From Dorea sp. AF36-15AT (GTDB taxonomy: Bacteria; Bacillota; Clostridia; Lachnospirales; Lachnospiraceae): 64,000 bases of DNA. The stretch's first letter is position 1. Every line of letters begins with the position of its first letter. The notes below the pieces were generated by a model. That model worked only from the letters and a program-made list of their open reading frames with translations, had not been told where the DNA came from and made no database searches. Shown piece after piece: positions 37,358 through 46,303 of this stretch. The translations under genes were made by a program, and so were the position numbers. The stretch covers positions 620,001 through 684,000 of the forward strand of contig NZ_QUDV01000001.1 in assembly GCF_003477705.1 (NCBI RefSeq), written 5' to 3'.

Positions 37358-38275
37358 TTAATAATTATTTTTAAGTATTTGCAATAAATTATTAAAATAG
37401 TCAGGCAACGGAGCGTCAAATTCCATATACTCTCCTGTCCTTGGGTGAATGATGCCAAGTATCTTTGCGTGAAGTGTCTGACCCTGAAGATTTTTAAATG
37501 GACATTTCGCCGGACTGTATACGTCATCACCTAATAACGGATGTCCAATACTTGCCATATGGACACGGATCTGATGTGTTCTTCCTGTTTCAAGCTCACA
37601 TTGAATAAAGGTATAATCTCCGAATCTTTCGATTACAGTATAGTGTGTAACTGCGTGTTTCCCCTGCTTACATTTCGTGCTCATCTTTTTACGGTCAATA
37701 GGGTGACGACCGATCGCAGCGTTTACAGTTCCGTGGTCTTCTTTAATATTGCCGTGTACAATTGCATAGTACACTCGTTTGATGGAATGTTCCTTCAGCT
37801 GCTCGGCAATACACTGATGAGCCATATCATTTTTACATATGATTAAGGAGCCGGTGGTATCCATATCAATTCGGTGAACGATACCCGGGCGCATAACTCC
37901 GTTAATTCCCGATAATTCATTTCCGCAATGATACATTAATGCATTGACAAGAGTGCCGGAATAATGTCCCGGTGCCGGATGGACCACCATGCCTTTTGGT
38001 TTGTTGATTACAATTATATCCTGATCCTCATACAGAATATCTAATGGAATGTCCTCAGCTTCGATTTCAGGCTCTTTAAGCTCCGGTATGGTAACTTTTA
38101 TGCTTTCATACAAAGAAAGCCTGTAATTGGCTTTTACAGGCTTCTCAGAAACAGTCACAAGACCATCCTTTATTATCTTTTGTATATAGGATCTGGACAT
38201 ATCTGGCATTTGTTCTGCCAGATAACGGTCAATTCTTTTGCCCTCTTCATTTTCTACGATGAAACAGTTCTTCAA
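37358..38275 (-). CDS. RluD-like pseudouridine synthase (YlyB)
   Basis: A 305-residue protein with an N-terminal S4 domain (KRIDRYLAEQMPDMSRSYIQ) and RluA-type catalytic domain; the motif reads HRIDMDTTG near residue 135 rather than HRLDxDTSG, with the nucleophilic Asp kept. GRTHQIRVHMASIGHPLLGD follows. Starts at TTG with AGGAGG six bases upstream, inside the end of lspA; the lspA-rluD(ylyB) order is conserved in Firmicutes. Modifies 23S rRNA uridines. Confidence 0.9.
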   Translation of the reverse strand: MKNCFIVENEEGKRIDRYLAEQMPDMSRSYIQKIIKDGLVTVSEKPVKANYRLSLYESIKVTIPELKEPEIEAEDIPLDILYEDQDIIVINKPKGMVVHPAPGHYSGTLVNALMYHCGNELSGINGVMRPGIVHRIDMDTTGSLIICKNDMAHQCIAEQLKEHSIKRVYYAIVHGNIKEDHGTVNAAIGRHPIDRKKMSTKCKQGKHAVTHYTVIERFGDYTFIQCELETGRTHQIRVHMASIGHPLLGDDVYSPAKCPFKNLQGQTLHAKILGIIHPRTGEYMEFDAPLPDYFNNLLQILKNNY

Positions 38276-38765
38276 ATTCGTCCTCCTGATAATAGAATAA
38301 GATCAAAATTACTAATACGATCGTTGATACCGTAACATAGATATCCGCCACATTGAAAATCGGAAAATCAATCAGATTGAAGTAGAAAAAATCTACCACA
38401 TATCCCAGATATATCCGGTCAATCATATTACCAATTGCACCTGCACAGATACCGATGATACAGATACGAAGCGGCAGATACCGTTGTGCATTAGGTAATT
38501 TACCATAAATCCATATAGCAAAGATCAATATGACCAGAGCACAGATCAGAAAGAAAATACGCTGATTCTGTAACAGTCCAAATGCTGCACCACGATTTTC
38601 AAGATAGCAGAGCTGAAATACTTTGTTGATCAGAATGAAAGGTGTTTTTCCCTGAAGCTTTGTTACAGCCAGGTGCTTCGTCCACTGATCCAGAATGATA
38701 GCAAAGATAGTAAGCAGACATGCCGGTACGTAATTAATTTTTGGTTGATTATTATTCTGAGTCAT
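38247..38765 (-). CDS. lspA: Lipoprotein signal peptidase LspA
   Basis: A 172-residue aspartic membrane protease with four transmembrane helices. Conserved regions: DQWTKHLAV, LENRGAAFGLLQ, and the catalytic Asp pair in GNMIDRIYLGYVVDF and FNVADIYVT. It removes signal peptides of lipoproteins such as those encoded at 14709, 17104 and 42761. ATG 38765 has AGGAG upstream; the longer frame overlaps ylmH. Confidence 0.94.
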   Translation of the reverse strand: MTQNNNQPKINYVPACLLTIFAIILDQWTKHLAVTKLQGKTPFILINKVFQLCYLENRGAAFGLLQNQRIFFLICALVILIFAIWIYGKLPNAQRYLPLRICIIGICAGAIGNMIDRIYLGYVVDFFYFNLIDFPIFNVADIYVTVSTIVLVILILFYYQEDEFEELFHRRK

Positions 38766-38799
38766 GATACGCTCCTGATATTTATGTATTTGTGGAATT

Positions 38800-39552
38800 C
38801 TAATACTTATACAGACGGATAAAATACCGCCCTTTTTTTGTTTCACTGATGACGCTGTCATACTGAATTCTTCCCATACCACGTACAGAAATGATATCGT
38901 TTTCTTTCAGACGGTAGCCATTGCTGGTAATCATTTTTCCGTTTACGAATACTTTTCCACCTTCGATATAACCGACCAGTTTACTTCTGGACATCGGAAA
39001 TGCAGATGAAAGTACGCTGTCCAGACGAATTGAAGATACATTTCCTTTTATCTCCGTACGTTCTGGCATATAATGAAATTCGCTGAGCTGCATTTTTTCT
39101 ACTGAAATCAATGTATGACGAACTCGTGTAAACTCTTTATATATAAAATCACTCATATCCGCATGGCAGAATATCAGACAGGAATCATCCGTCACCGCCA
39201 AATCACCAATCTTAGATCGTTCAATACCAAGATTGAGAAGTGCACCGAGATAATCCCTGTGTGTAAGTGATTCGGCATATTTCCTGTGAACTGCCGATAC
39301 ACGCAGTACATCGATTGGATATTCATATTCATAACAAAGAGCATCAGGTAGAAATGCAACCATCTGACGCTCCGCATATTCATATCCACCAAAGAGCTCA
39401 TATCTGGTTGAAAGCTCATTCTTTGGTATAGACTGTAAAATATGAAGTTCATTTAAATTAAGAAAATCTGAAAATGTTACAATATCACGCTGGTATGCAA
39501 TAGATGACAATTCCAACAGGCGTTTCTGCAACATCTGTTCTTCCTTGTTCAT
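38800..39552 (-). CDS. ylmH: YlmH S4-domain RNA-binding protein
   Basis: A 250-residue YlmH. N-terminal family domain (residues 1-175, with VAFLP and YPIDVLRVS) and C-terminal S4 domain at about 180-240 (SIRLDSVLSSAFPMSRSKLV). In Firmicutes it is associated with rescue of obstructed 50S subunits. ATG 39552 overlaps the sepF stop (TAATG), so the genes are translationally coupled. divIVA and ylmG, often nearby, are not between these genes. Confidence 0.9.
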   Translation of the reverse strand: MNKEEQMLQKRLLELSSIAYQRDIVTFSDFLNLNELHILQSIPKNELSTRYELFGGYEYAERQMVAFLPDALCYEYEYPIDVLRVSAVHRKYAESLTHRDYLGALLNLGIERSKIGDLAVTDDSCLIFCHADMSDFIYKEFTRVRHTLISVEKMQLSEFHYMPERTEIKGNVSSIRLDSVLSSAFPMSRSKLVGYIEGGKVFVNGKMITSNGYRLKENDIISVRGMGRIQYDSVISETKKGRYFIRLYKY

Positions 39553-40118
39553 TAAAATCTTGAACCCATTGATGATGAATCAAAAGATGTTCCCAAAAGA
39601 TCCTGAAGATCACCGGAAATATCTACATTGGTAGGTGTTACAAGGAATATGTAATTCGAAATCTTCTGCAGATTACCGCTAATAGCAAATGCAGATCCTG
39701 AAATAAAGTCTATGATACGCTGTGCAATCTCAAGATCCAGTCCCTCCAGATTCAGAATTACAGTTCTTCCGCTAAGCAGTGTCTCACAGATCTCACGAGA
39801 ATCATCTACAGATGCCGGTTTGATCACACAGACTTCCATGCTTACATTGTTAGCTCTTCTGTTAGAAGGACGCATCGGTGTCACTTTATTACTTACCGCG
39901 GTAGAGTTCGAACGCTTAGAGGATGAACGTTCTTCAATATAATCGTCATCGTCATAATCATCGTCGTCATCGCTCTTCATTAAACGGCTGAAGATACCTT
40001 TCTTCGGTTTCTCGTCTTCGTAGTCATCGTCATAATCATCATCGAAGAAATCATCATCTTCGTAATCATCGTCATCACTCAGTTTCATAATATCAAGGAA
40101 CTTATCTAATACTCCCAT
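39552..40118 (-). CDS. sepF: Cell division protein SepF
   Basis: A 188-residue SepF. An N-terminal amphipathic helix (GVLDKFLDIMKLS) for membrane binding, an unusually long linker rich in Asp (residues about 15-60), and the C-terminal DUF552 core (100-188) with LLSGRTVILNLEGLD that binds and bundles FtsZ. The linker is encoded by GAY repeats and may vary between strains. It sits in the ylmE-sepF-ylmH division cluster. Confidence 0.94.
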   Translation of the reverse strand: MGVLDKFLDIMKLSDDDDYEDDDFFDDDYDDDYEDEKPKKGIFSRLMKSDDDDDYDDDDYIEERSSSKRSNSTAVSNKVTPMRPSNRRANNVSMEVCVIKPASVDDSREICETLLSGRTVILNLEGLDLEIAQRIIDFISGSAFAISGNLQKISNYIFLVTPTNVDISGDLQDLLGTSFDSSSMGSRF

Positions 40119-40144
40119 TTTATATGTTCTCCTATCCTGTGTTT

Positions 40145-40840
40145 TTAGACCTGGTTGTAATTGCGCGCACCAAAGAGTCCGGTACCAACCCGAACCATAG
40201 TTGAGCCCTCTTCAATCGCAACCTCATAGTCATTTGTCATACCCATAGAAAGTATACTCATGATTACATTATCCGATTTTTTACGCTCGATGTCAACAGC
40301 AATGTTACGTAAACGGTTAAAATAAATACGATTTTCTTCAGGATTTTCCACAAATGGAGCAATTGTCATTAATCCGCAGATTCTTATGTGAGGTAATTGC
40401 GAAACCTGTGATACCAGTTCTTCTACTTTTTCCGGCATAACACCGAATTTAGATTCTTCTTTTGCAACATTCACTTCGATCAGAATCTTTATAATAAGAT
40501 CTTTTTTTGCTGCTTCTTTTTCAATTGTTTCAGCAAGACGCAGAGAATCTACCGAGTGGATCATGTCTACTTTATCGATAATATATTTTACTTTATTTCT
40601 CTGTAAATGACCGATCATATGCCAGGAAATGTCCTTTGGAAGTGCTTCGTATTTATCTACAATCTCCTGAACTTTATTCTCGCCAAAAACGCGTACACCA
40701 AAATCATAAGCTTCCTGAAGCATTTGAATTGGTTTCGTCTTACTGACTGCAATCAGCGTGACATCCTCTCTGTTGCGACCGGCCCTGTCACAGGCTGCCT
40801 GAATATTTGCATTTACTTTGTCAAAATTATCTTTCAGCAT
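40145..40840 (-). CDS. PLP homeostasis protein YggS/YlmE
   Basis: A 231-residue PROSC-family PLP-binding protein. The PLP lysine is in LIAVSKTKP, followed by GENKVQEIVDKYE, WHMIGHLQRNKVK and SMGMTNDYEVAIEEGSTMVRVG, typical throughout the family. A non-catalytic PLP carrier. It precedes sepF in transcription with a 26-base gap. Confidence 0.93.
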   Translation of the reverse strand: MLKDNFDKVNANIQAACDRAGRNREDVTLIAVSKTKPIQMLQEAYDFGVRVFGENKVQEIVDKYEALPKDISWHMIGHLQRNKVKYIIDKVDMIHSVDSLRLAETIEKEAAKKDLIIKILIEVNVAKEESKFGVMPEKVEELVSQVSQLPHIRICGLMTIAPFVENPEENRIYFNRLRNIAVDIERKKSDNVIMSILSMGMTNDYEVAIEEGSTMVRVGTGLFGARNYNQV

Positions 40841-40852
40841 CTTAATCTCTCC

Positions 40853-42250
40853 TTAAAATACAATATCATTTTCATGTACATTCTTACTGTCTAAAGCAAT
40901 GTGGTCGAAATTCGACAGTCCATAGTCATTGCCGTCTTCTATGATATAGTATTCTTCACCTTCACATAGAATGTTGATCTGGCGGAATACTGCATAGCCT
41001 TTGTTGATGTTATATACACCTGAAAGCTTAGCTGTTTTAGACAGGGTATATGCATCACCGGAATCCGTTTTTTGTAATACAGTACCTTCTTTAAAACTAT
41101 CCATATCAAGATAAGCCATATCTGTCTCTATATCACGATAATATACAGTAGCTTCCTGAAATTCAACGGAATTCTTTTTGCCCTGTACCAGTACTCCGGT
41201 ATTATTGCTGCCCCCTCCGCTGGTAATATAATCCTGCGGAACAATATAAAACTCTTTTTCAGTAACGGCAGTCTTTGGGATTTTAAGACCTGATTCATCC
41301 TCCAGAATGAGTTCTATGTCCAGATAACGTTCCGTAGCATAACGGATCATAGAATGGTCAAAAGTCAGATAGGCAAGGTTAGAATCCTTGGTATTGTAAA
41401 TCTGAAGTGCGGCCCAGGTAGTCTCATTATCCTTGGAGAATTTAACCTTTACACTGGACTGTTCAGCAAGCTGCTGAGCCATAGTATCACTGAGTTCAAT
41501 CACTACGGTCCAGTCGTCACTCATGATAAGCTTATACACCGGATCACCGGAATTTACCAGGGTATCATTCGAAAGAGTTGTACTCTCATAATTCTTTTTT
41601 TCAAGGATATCTGTTGTGACGTCGTCTTTGGTCAGTGATTCATAACCGTCAATAGTATAAACCACTACTCCATCGCTGTCAGCTGTGTGCACGGTAAGTC
41701 CTGAAGTTCCTGCATCAACGAGTGCCTGTAATCTGGCCTGTCTGCTCTGTGCTGTATTCGTTTGCACGACGTCAGTGATTGTATTCTTAAAATTGTAGAC
41801 ATCATTATATTGCTGGGAACGAAAGCTTTCTGTAAAAGAATGTGCTTTTTGTATGATGGATGCCTGCTCTTCTGCTGTAAGATCCGACGACGCAGAATCA
41901 TCTTCTGCACTGGTTGATGCATCCTGGTCATCCAGTCCCAGCTTGTTCTGAGAAATACTGTATACATTAGTTTTGCTGCCGACCTTGCTTCCTTCTGTTA
42001 CAAAATAATTCACATATCCATCAGAATCTGCCTTGACAATCTGTTCGTCTCTGAGAACAAGACCCGTGTAGGCATTATCTTTTAAAATTGAACCTTCTCT
42101 TACTTCATAAACGGACACCTTTTTATTGGTAACGTATGCGAGAATTGTTATTACAAGATATATAAAAATGATTCCGAAAAGAATCACGCCGATATTATAT
42201 TTAGTCTTCTTCTGATAGATCTGTATATTCGTCAGATTTTTATCTGCCAA
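40853..42250 (-). CDS. HlyD-like membrane-fusion/adaptor protein
   Basis: A 465-residue protein. Short cytoplasmic N-terminus, one transmembrane helix at about 18-42, then a lipoyl/biotinyl-like pair (SVYEVREGSILKDNAYTGLV; KADSDGYVNYFVTEGSKVG), a Ser/Ala/Asp-rich helical hairpin at about 105-190, and beta-rich domains to the end. This resembles HlyD/RND adaptors, but no transporter lies beside it. Start TTG 42250 has GGGGAGG upstream. It is co-directional with and 12 bases before the ylmE start, so it may belong to the division cluster. Confidence 0.78.
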   Translation of the reverse strand: MADKNLTNIQIYQKKTKYNIGVILFGIIFIYLVITILAYVTNKKVSVYEVREGSILKDNAYTGLVLRDEQIVKADSDGYVNYFVTEGSKVGSKTNVYSISQNKLGLDDQDASTSAEDDSASSDLTAEEQASIIQKAHSFTESFRSQQYNDVYNFKNTITDVVQTNTAQSRQARLQALVDAGTSGLTVHTADSDGVVVYTIDGYESLTKDDVTTDILEKKNYESTTLSNDTLVNSGDPVYKLIMSDDWTVVIELSDTMAQQLAEQSSVKVKFSKDNETTWAALQIYNTKDSNLAYLTFDHSMIRYATERYLDIELILEDESGLKIPKTAVTEKEFYIVPQDYITSGGGSNNTGVLVQGKKNSVEFQEATVYYRDIETDMAYLDMDSFKEGTVLQKTDSGDAYTLSKTAKLSGVYNINKGYAVFRQINILCEGEEYYIIEDGNDYGLSNFDHIALDSKNVHENDIVF

Positions 42251-42292
42251 AATATTCGCCTCCCCATTATATCCCCTTTTTTAAACAAAGCT

Positions 42293-42321
42293 ATTGTACC
42301 ATCTTTAATCTGACGGTACAA
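42293..42321 (-). promoter_or_regulatory. Sigma-A promoter of the HlyD-ylm cluster
   Basis: On the minus strand TTGTAC (42316-42321), 17-base spacer, TACAAT (42293-42298). The two boxes fall in a TTGTACC/GGTACAA inverted repeat (42294-42321), which could be an operator. The rest of the 42251-42457 spacer shows no other clear element. Confidence 0.65.
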
Positions 42322-42457
42322 TATCAGGATTTAAAAATTAAATACGTCTTATATTAAAATTAGTGTATGAAGATTTGCATTCAGGTGCATACTACCATTA
42401 TCCGGTTAGGTATGTAATCTGCTTACTGCTTAACCTCACCATAAAGGAGGTCATTAC

Positions 42458-42661
42458 ATGAAATGGTTTGATAATACCGCATTAACAATTGTTATCATTG
42501 GAGCAGTCAACTGGCTTCTGGTAGGAATATTCCGATTTGACCTTGTAGCATTTCTGTTTGGAAATCTCACCTGGTTATCAAGAATCATCTATGCGTTAGT
42601 CGGTTTGTGCGGATTGTACCTGATCAGCATGTATGGACGAATTCAGTCCATGGAATCATAA
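42458..42661 (+). CDS. DUF378 small membrane protein
   Basis: A 67-residue DUF378 protein with two predicted helices (TALTIVIIGAVNWLLVGIF; IIYALVGLCGLYLISMY) and the family hallmark AVNWLLVG. Function unknown. An isolated plus-strand gene between two minus-strand blocks. AAAGGAGG precedes the ATG. Confidence 0.88.
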   Translation: MKWFDNTALTIVIIGAVNWLLVGIFRFDLVAFLFGNLTWLSRIIYALVGLCGLYLISMYGRIQSMES

Positions 42662-42689
42662 AGAAATGCTTATGTCATACAATAAGAAG

Positions 42690-42720
42690 GAGGGGTATCA
42701 ATGTGATAATCCCCTCTTTG
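42690..42720. terminator. Terminator after the DUF378 gene
   Basis: GAGGGG-TATCA / TGATA-CCCCTC stem with a 3-base loop, followed by TTTGCTTT. It may also serve the convergent carboxypeptidase gene. Confidence 0.7.
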
Positions 42721-42760
42721 CTTTATGCTTTCATTCATTTTTATCCTTTATAAATGCTAT

Positions 42761-43735
42761 TTATGAAAGATTCGGTATCTGATTGATAATTGCTGTCATG
42801 TCCTCATATAAAAGAGGTTTGCTGTCTGCACCCATTACGATAGAAATATAATGTTTACCACTTTCATCCTGATCAAGAAGGATGAGACAGTTTCCGGCTT
42901 CTCCGGTATATCCAGTCTTACCGCCGATTACTTCTGCTCCATCCGGAAGTGCAGCTTCTCCTTTGGCATAATAGCTTGTTGGATACCAGGTTACCTGTCT
43001 GACAGTTCCATCTGTACCAGTAATATCAGCTGTATAGGAATCAGAACTTATAATATCCATAAATTCCTGATGCTTGATGCATTCATTAAAAATCAGATAC
43101 ATATCATACGCCGTTGTGTAGTGATTCTCGTCATGAAGACCGTTTGGGGTGACAAAATGCGTATTCGTTGCCCCAAGTTCTTCTGCTTTCTTATTCATGA
43201 GATTTACAAAATCTTCCACACTGCCATCACCTGCATATTCTGCAATTGCTACTGCATTGTCATTGCCTGAATGAAGCAGTAAGCCGTTAAGAAGAGCTTC
43301 CATAGATATCTGATCACCTTCCTGAAGTCCGCATACCTGCGCTTCTATGTCAAAGCTTGATGCAGCGGCATCCTGACTTACTGTAACAGTCTCGTCCATA
43401 TCACAAAGTTCCATAGCGGTTAAAGCAGTCAGAATCTTTGTCGTGCTGGCAGGATATATTTTCTCATGAATATTATATGCATAATCAACAGTTTTATCAT
43501 CGATATTAAAAAGTCCTGCTGCATGCAGAGATGAATCCCCGGTGAAGTCTTCTATCTCTACATCGTCTTTGCTGACACATAGGTCTTCTGCATATAAATG
43601 CCCTTCATAAAGATTATTATTATAATTTTCAGCTTCATATTTGGCAACTGTATTCTCAGACTGGCAGCCGGTCAAAAGTGCACAGCTGAATACCAGAACG
43701 GAAAATACGGAGATGCCTTTACCTGTACATTTCAC
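42761..43735 (-). CDS. D-alanyl-D-alanine carboxypeptidase (peptidase S11), lipoprotein
   Basis: A 324-residue low-molecular-mass PBP. Lipobox LLTGC with Cys24; active-site Ser97-x-x-Lys100 in [12 protein letters not shown] in [10 protein letters not shown] and KTG in [12 protein letters not shown]. It trims the terminal D-Ala from wall pentapeptides outside the membrane. No C-terminal amphipathic anchor; the lipid probably replaces it. Its start overlaps mgsA by 17 bases. Confidence 0.9.
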   Translation of the reverse strand: MKCTGKGISVFSVLVFSCALLTGCQSENTVAKYEAENYNNNLYEGHLYAEDLCVSKDDVEIEDFTGDSSLHAAGLFNIDDKTVDYAYNIHEKIYPASTTKILTALTAMELCDMDETVTVSQDAAASSFDIEAQVCGLQEGDQISMEALLNGLLLHSGNDNAVAIAEYAGDGSVEDFVNLMNKKAEELGATNTHFVTPNGLHDENHYTTAYDMYLIFNECIKHQEFMDIISSDSYTADITGTDGTVRQVTWYPTSYYAKGEAALPDGAEVIGGKTGYTGEAGNCLILLDQDESGKHYISIVMGADSKPLLYEDMTAIINQIPNLS

Positions 43736-44114
43736 GCCAGTCTAAATCTCCTCTATCTAATGCTAATACAATCAACTCTGCCGTAGCAAGGTTGGTGGCC
43801 ATCGGAATATTATGCATATCACAAAGCCTGATAACGTCATTTACATCCGGTTCATGAGGCTTAGCATTTGTAGGATCTCTCAAAAAGATCAGCGCATCAA
43901 TATCATTCTGAGCAATCTGTGCGCCAAGCTGCTGCTTTCCCCCTAATGGACCAGCAAGATACTTATGAACAGACAGGTTGGTTACCTCTTCGATCAGACG
44001 CCCTGTCGTCCCTGTTGCATATAAATTGTGTTTACTTAAAATACCGCGGTATGCGATACAAAAATTCTGCATCAGAGTTTTTTTCGAATCATGCGCAATT
44101 AAACCTATGTTCAT
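43719..44114 (-). CDS. mgsA: Methylglyoxal synthase
   Basis: A 131-residue Mgs[22 protein letters not shown] (phosphate binding), [12 protein letters not shown] and FLRDP with the catalytic aspartates, close to the family's typical length. Converts DHAP to methylglyoxal, relieving sugar-phosphate stress. It is a regular passenger of the mre/min/rodA cluster in clostridia. Confidence 0.95.
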   Translation of the reverse strand: MNIGLIAHDSKKTLMQNFCIAYRGILSKHNLYATGTTGRLIEEVTNLSVHKYLAGPLGGKQQLGAQIAQNDIDALIFLRDPTNAKPHEPDVNDVIRLCDMHNIPMATNLATAELIVLALDRGDLDWREMYR

Positions 44115-44128
44115 TACATTCTACCTCT

Positions 44129-45259
44129 CTATTTGTATTTTTTAGGCTGCAAACCAATATTGAGTACCAGACCAATACCAAGATACAGACTTACCAGTGA
44201 TGTCAGACCATAACTGACAAACGGAAGCGGAATACCTGTGTTTGGAAATATCTGAGTGGCTACTGCAACATTAATGAAGGTCTGAATCCCTATAAGCGAA
44301 CCTACACCGCAACATATGACCTTACCTGCGGTATCCTGTGCATGTGTTCCAATCAGAATGCAGTCTATTACTATTAATAATAACAGAGCAATTATCAGAC
44401 AGCAACCCACAAATCCTAATTCTTCGCCAACAATTGCAAAAATAAAGTCTGTTTGGGGTTCCAGAATAAAATTTCCGTTCTTTACAGATGTTGTTGTGTT
44501 ATTATTAAGGCCCTTTCCGGTAAGCTGTCCGGAACCAATCGCCATAACGGAATTGTTTTGCTGATAAGCTTCGTCACTTGCGTATTTTTCCGGTTCCAAC
44601 CAAGCAAGAATACGCTTCTGCTGATAATTATCCAGTAATTTCTGATTTGGCTGTACAACAATGCTTAAGAAAATGACAGCTACAGGTATAGTGATCAGAA
44701 GCACCGTTCCAATAAACCGATAACTTAATCCTCCTACATACATCAGAAAACAGAAAAGTGTTGCTGTACAGATTGTTGTAGAAAGATTAGGCTCTTTAAA
44801 GATTAATGCAAGCGGGATTGCAATTAAAATCACAGCTTTCAGTATCGTCTGTTTTTCACTCAGATCCTCTTCGTGTTTCATAATAAATTTAGCAAAAAAT
44901 ATGATCAGAAGGATCTTAGCAAGCTCTGATGGCTGAAAATTAGTAAAACCAAGATTGATCCATCTTCTTGCTCCGTTTACATAGACTCCGATTCCCGGAA
45001 TCAGTACAATTGCAAGCATAAATACTGACATTCCATACAAGATCCAGTAGAAGTTCGTAATCCATACATAGTCTATCAAAGATACGATTGCCATAACAAC
45101 CAGGCCGATCACTACACCAAATATCTGTTTATTCTGATATGATTCATTAGCACTTCCTACAACCAGTATGCCGATAATCGAAAGTACCAGAACCAATGCG
45201 ACCAGTCCGAAACGATAATTCTTTAATTTGTATGGTTTCCTAAATTTAATTCGTCTCAA
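44129..45259 (-). CDS. rodA: Rod shape-determining SEDS glycosyltransferase RodA
   Basis: A 376-residue SEDS-family integral membrane protein with about ten helices. GARRWINLGFTNFQPSELAKI, TDFIFAIVGEELGFVG and the closing PFVSYGLTSLVSLYLGIGL are hallmark segments. It polymerises lipid II during elongation together with the class B PBP encoded at 46304. Starts at TTG overlapping the minE stop (TTGA). Confidence 0.95.
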   Translation of the reverse strand: MRRIKFRKPYKLKNYRFGLVALVLVLSIIGILVVGSANESYQNKQIFGVVIGLVVMAIVSLIDYVWITNFYWILYGMSVFMLAIVLIPGIGVYVNGARRWINLGFTNFQPSELAKILLIIFFAKFIMKHEEDLSEKQTILKAVILIAIPLALIFKEPNLSTTICTATLFCFLMYVGGLSYRFIGTVLLITIPVAVIFLSIVVQPNQKLLDNYQQKRILAWLEPEKYASDEAYQQNNSVMAIGSGQLTGKGLNNNTTTSVKNGNFILEPQTDFIFAIVGEELGFVGCCLIIALLLLIVIDCILIGTHAQDTAGKVICCGVGSLIGIQTFINVAVATQIFPNTGIPLPFVSYGLTSLVSLYLGIGLVLNIGLQPKKYK

Positions 45260-45465
45260 TGTTGTTCTCCCATTAATTGAATGTGTATTTCTGAACGGGT
45301 TATATTTATCCGCATTTCATCTTCCGCAACAGCCATATATTTTGAAAGAGTTTTGTAGAGTTCTTTGCAGATCATCTCATACTCTTCTGGCTTACATTGA
45401 ATCCGGTCTGAGACGACCAGTGCCTCCAGACGTTCTTTCGCAATTGGTACGGAAGTCTTTTTCAT
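45256..45465 (-). CDS. minE: Cell division topological specificity factor MinE
   Basis: A 69-residue MinE, slightly shorter than the E. coli protein (88). The anti-MinCD region AKERLEALVVSDR and the dimerisation part AVAEDEMRINITRSEIHIQLMG are visible. It drives MinD release from the membrane. AGGAGG precedes the ATG; minD lies just upstream in transcription. Confidence 0.9.
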   Translation of the reverse strand: MKKTSVPIAKERLEALVVSDRIQCKPEEYEMICKELYKTLSKYMAVAEDEMRINITRSEIHIQLMGEQH

Positions 45466-45478
45466 TATCAGGAACCTC

Positions 45479-46270
45479 CTAATTCTTACGGAACCTGTTG
45501 GCGAGTCTGCTCAGGAAATTCTGGGCATGGTTCAAATCCAGAAATTCTACTTCTTCCCCCAGTATCCTGCGGCAAATATTGCTGTAAGCAGTTCCAGCGG
45601 TCGAATGTATACTGATCACAGGGGTTCCTTGATTGGTTCCGATTACAACCTGCTCATCATCCGGAATTATCCCAAGAAGTGGAATGGATAAGATTTCGGT
45701 CACATCATCAACTGACATCATATCACCTCGTTTTACCATATCAATCCGGATACGATTAATGATCAATTCATTCTTGCGAATACCATTCTTTTCCAGAAGT
45801 CCGATTATGCGATCCGCATCTCGGATAGCAGAGACTTCCGGTGTAGTCACTATGAAAGCTCGTTCTGCCCCTGCGATCGCATTCTGAAATCCCTGTTCGA
45901 TACCAGCCGGGCAGTCTACTAAAATATAATCAAATTCTTCTTTTAACTCATCTGTAAGCTTACGGATCTGCCCCGGTGACACTGCACTTTTATCTTTAGT
46001 CTGGGCAGAAGGAAGCAGATAAAGATTCTCATAACGTCTGTCACGGATTAATGCCTGCTTCATTCGACATTTGCCCTCTATTACATCTACAAGATTATAT
46101 ACGATCAGATTCTCAAGCCCCATAACCACATCCAGATTACGAAGCCCCAGATCTGTATCGATAATAACCACTTTTTTATCTAACCTAGATAGTCCGGCAC
46201 CGATATTTGCCGTGGTAGTAGTCTTGCCTACGCCGCCTTTTCCTGATGTAACAACAATTACTTCACCCAT
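45479..46270 (-). CDS. minD: Septum-site determining ATPase MinD
   Basis: A 263-residue ParA/MinD ATPase. Deviant Walker A GKGGVGKTTTTANIG, DTDLGLRNLDVVMGLE, DCPAGIEQGF and the C-terminal membrane-targeting helix NFLSRLANRFRKN. Paired with minE. No minC lies in the 33-base gap to the PBP gene, where it is often found. Confidence 0.96.
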   Translation of the reverse strand: MGEVIVVTSGKGGVGKTTTTANIGAGLSRLDKKVVIIDTDLGLRNLDVVMGLENLIVYNLVDVIEGKCRMKQALIRDRRYENLYLLPSAQTKDKSAVSPGQIRKLTDELKEEFDYILVDCPAGIEQGFQNAIAGAERAFIVTTPEVSAIRDADRIIGLLEKNGIRKNELIINRIRIDMVKRGDMMSVDDVTEILSIPLLGIIPDDEQVVIGTNQGTPVISIHSTAGTAYSNICRRILGEEVEFLDLNHAQNFLSRLANRFRKN

Positions 46271-46303
46271 AATAATCCTCCTGCTTTCTGTTAGCGAATC
46301 TGA

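Noticed and set aside
40853..42250. Multidrug efflux system from the HlyD-like gene
   Set aside because: No permease, ATPase or outer component is adjacent, so an efflux assignment is unsupported.
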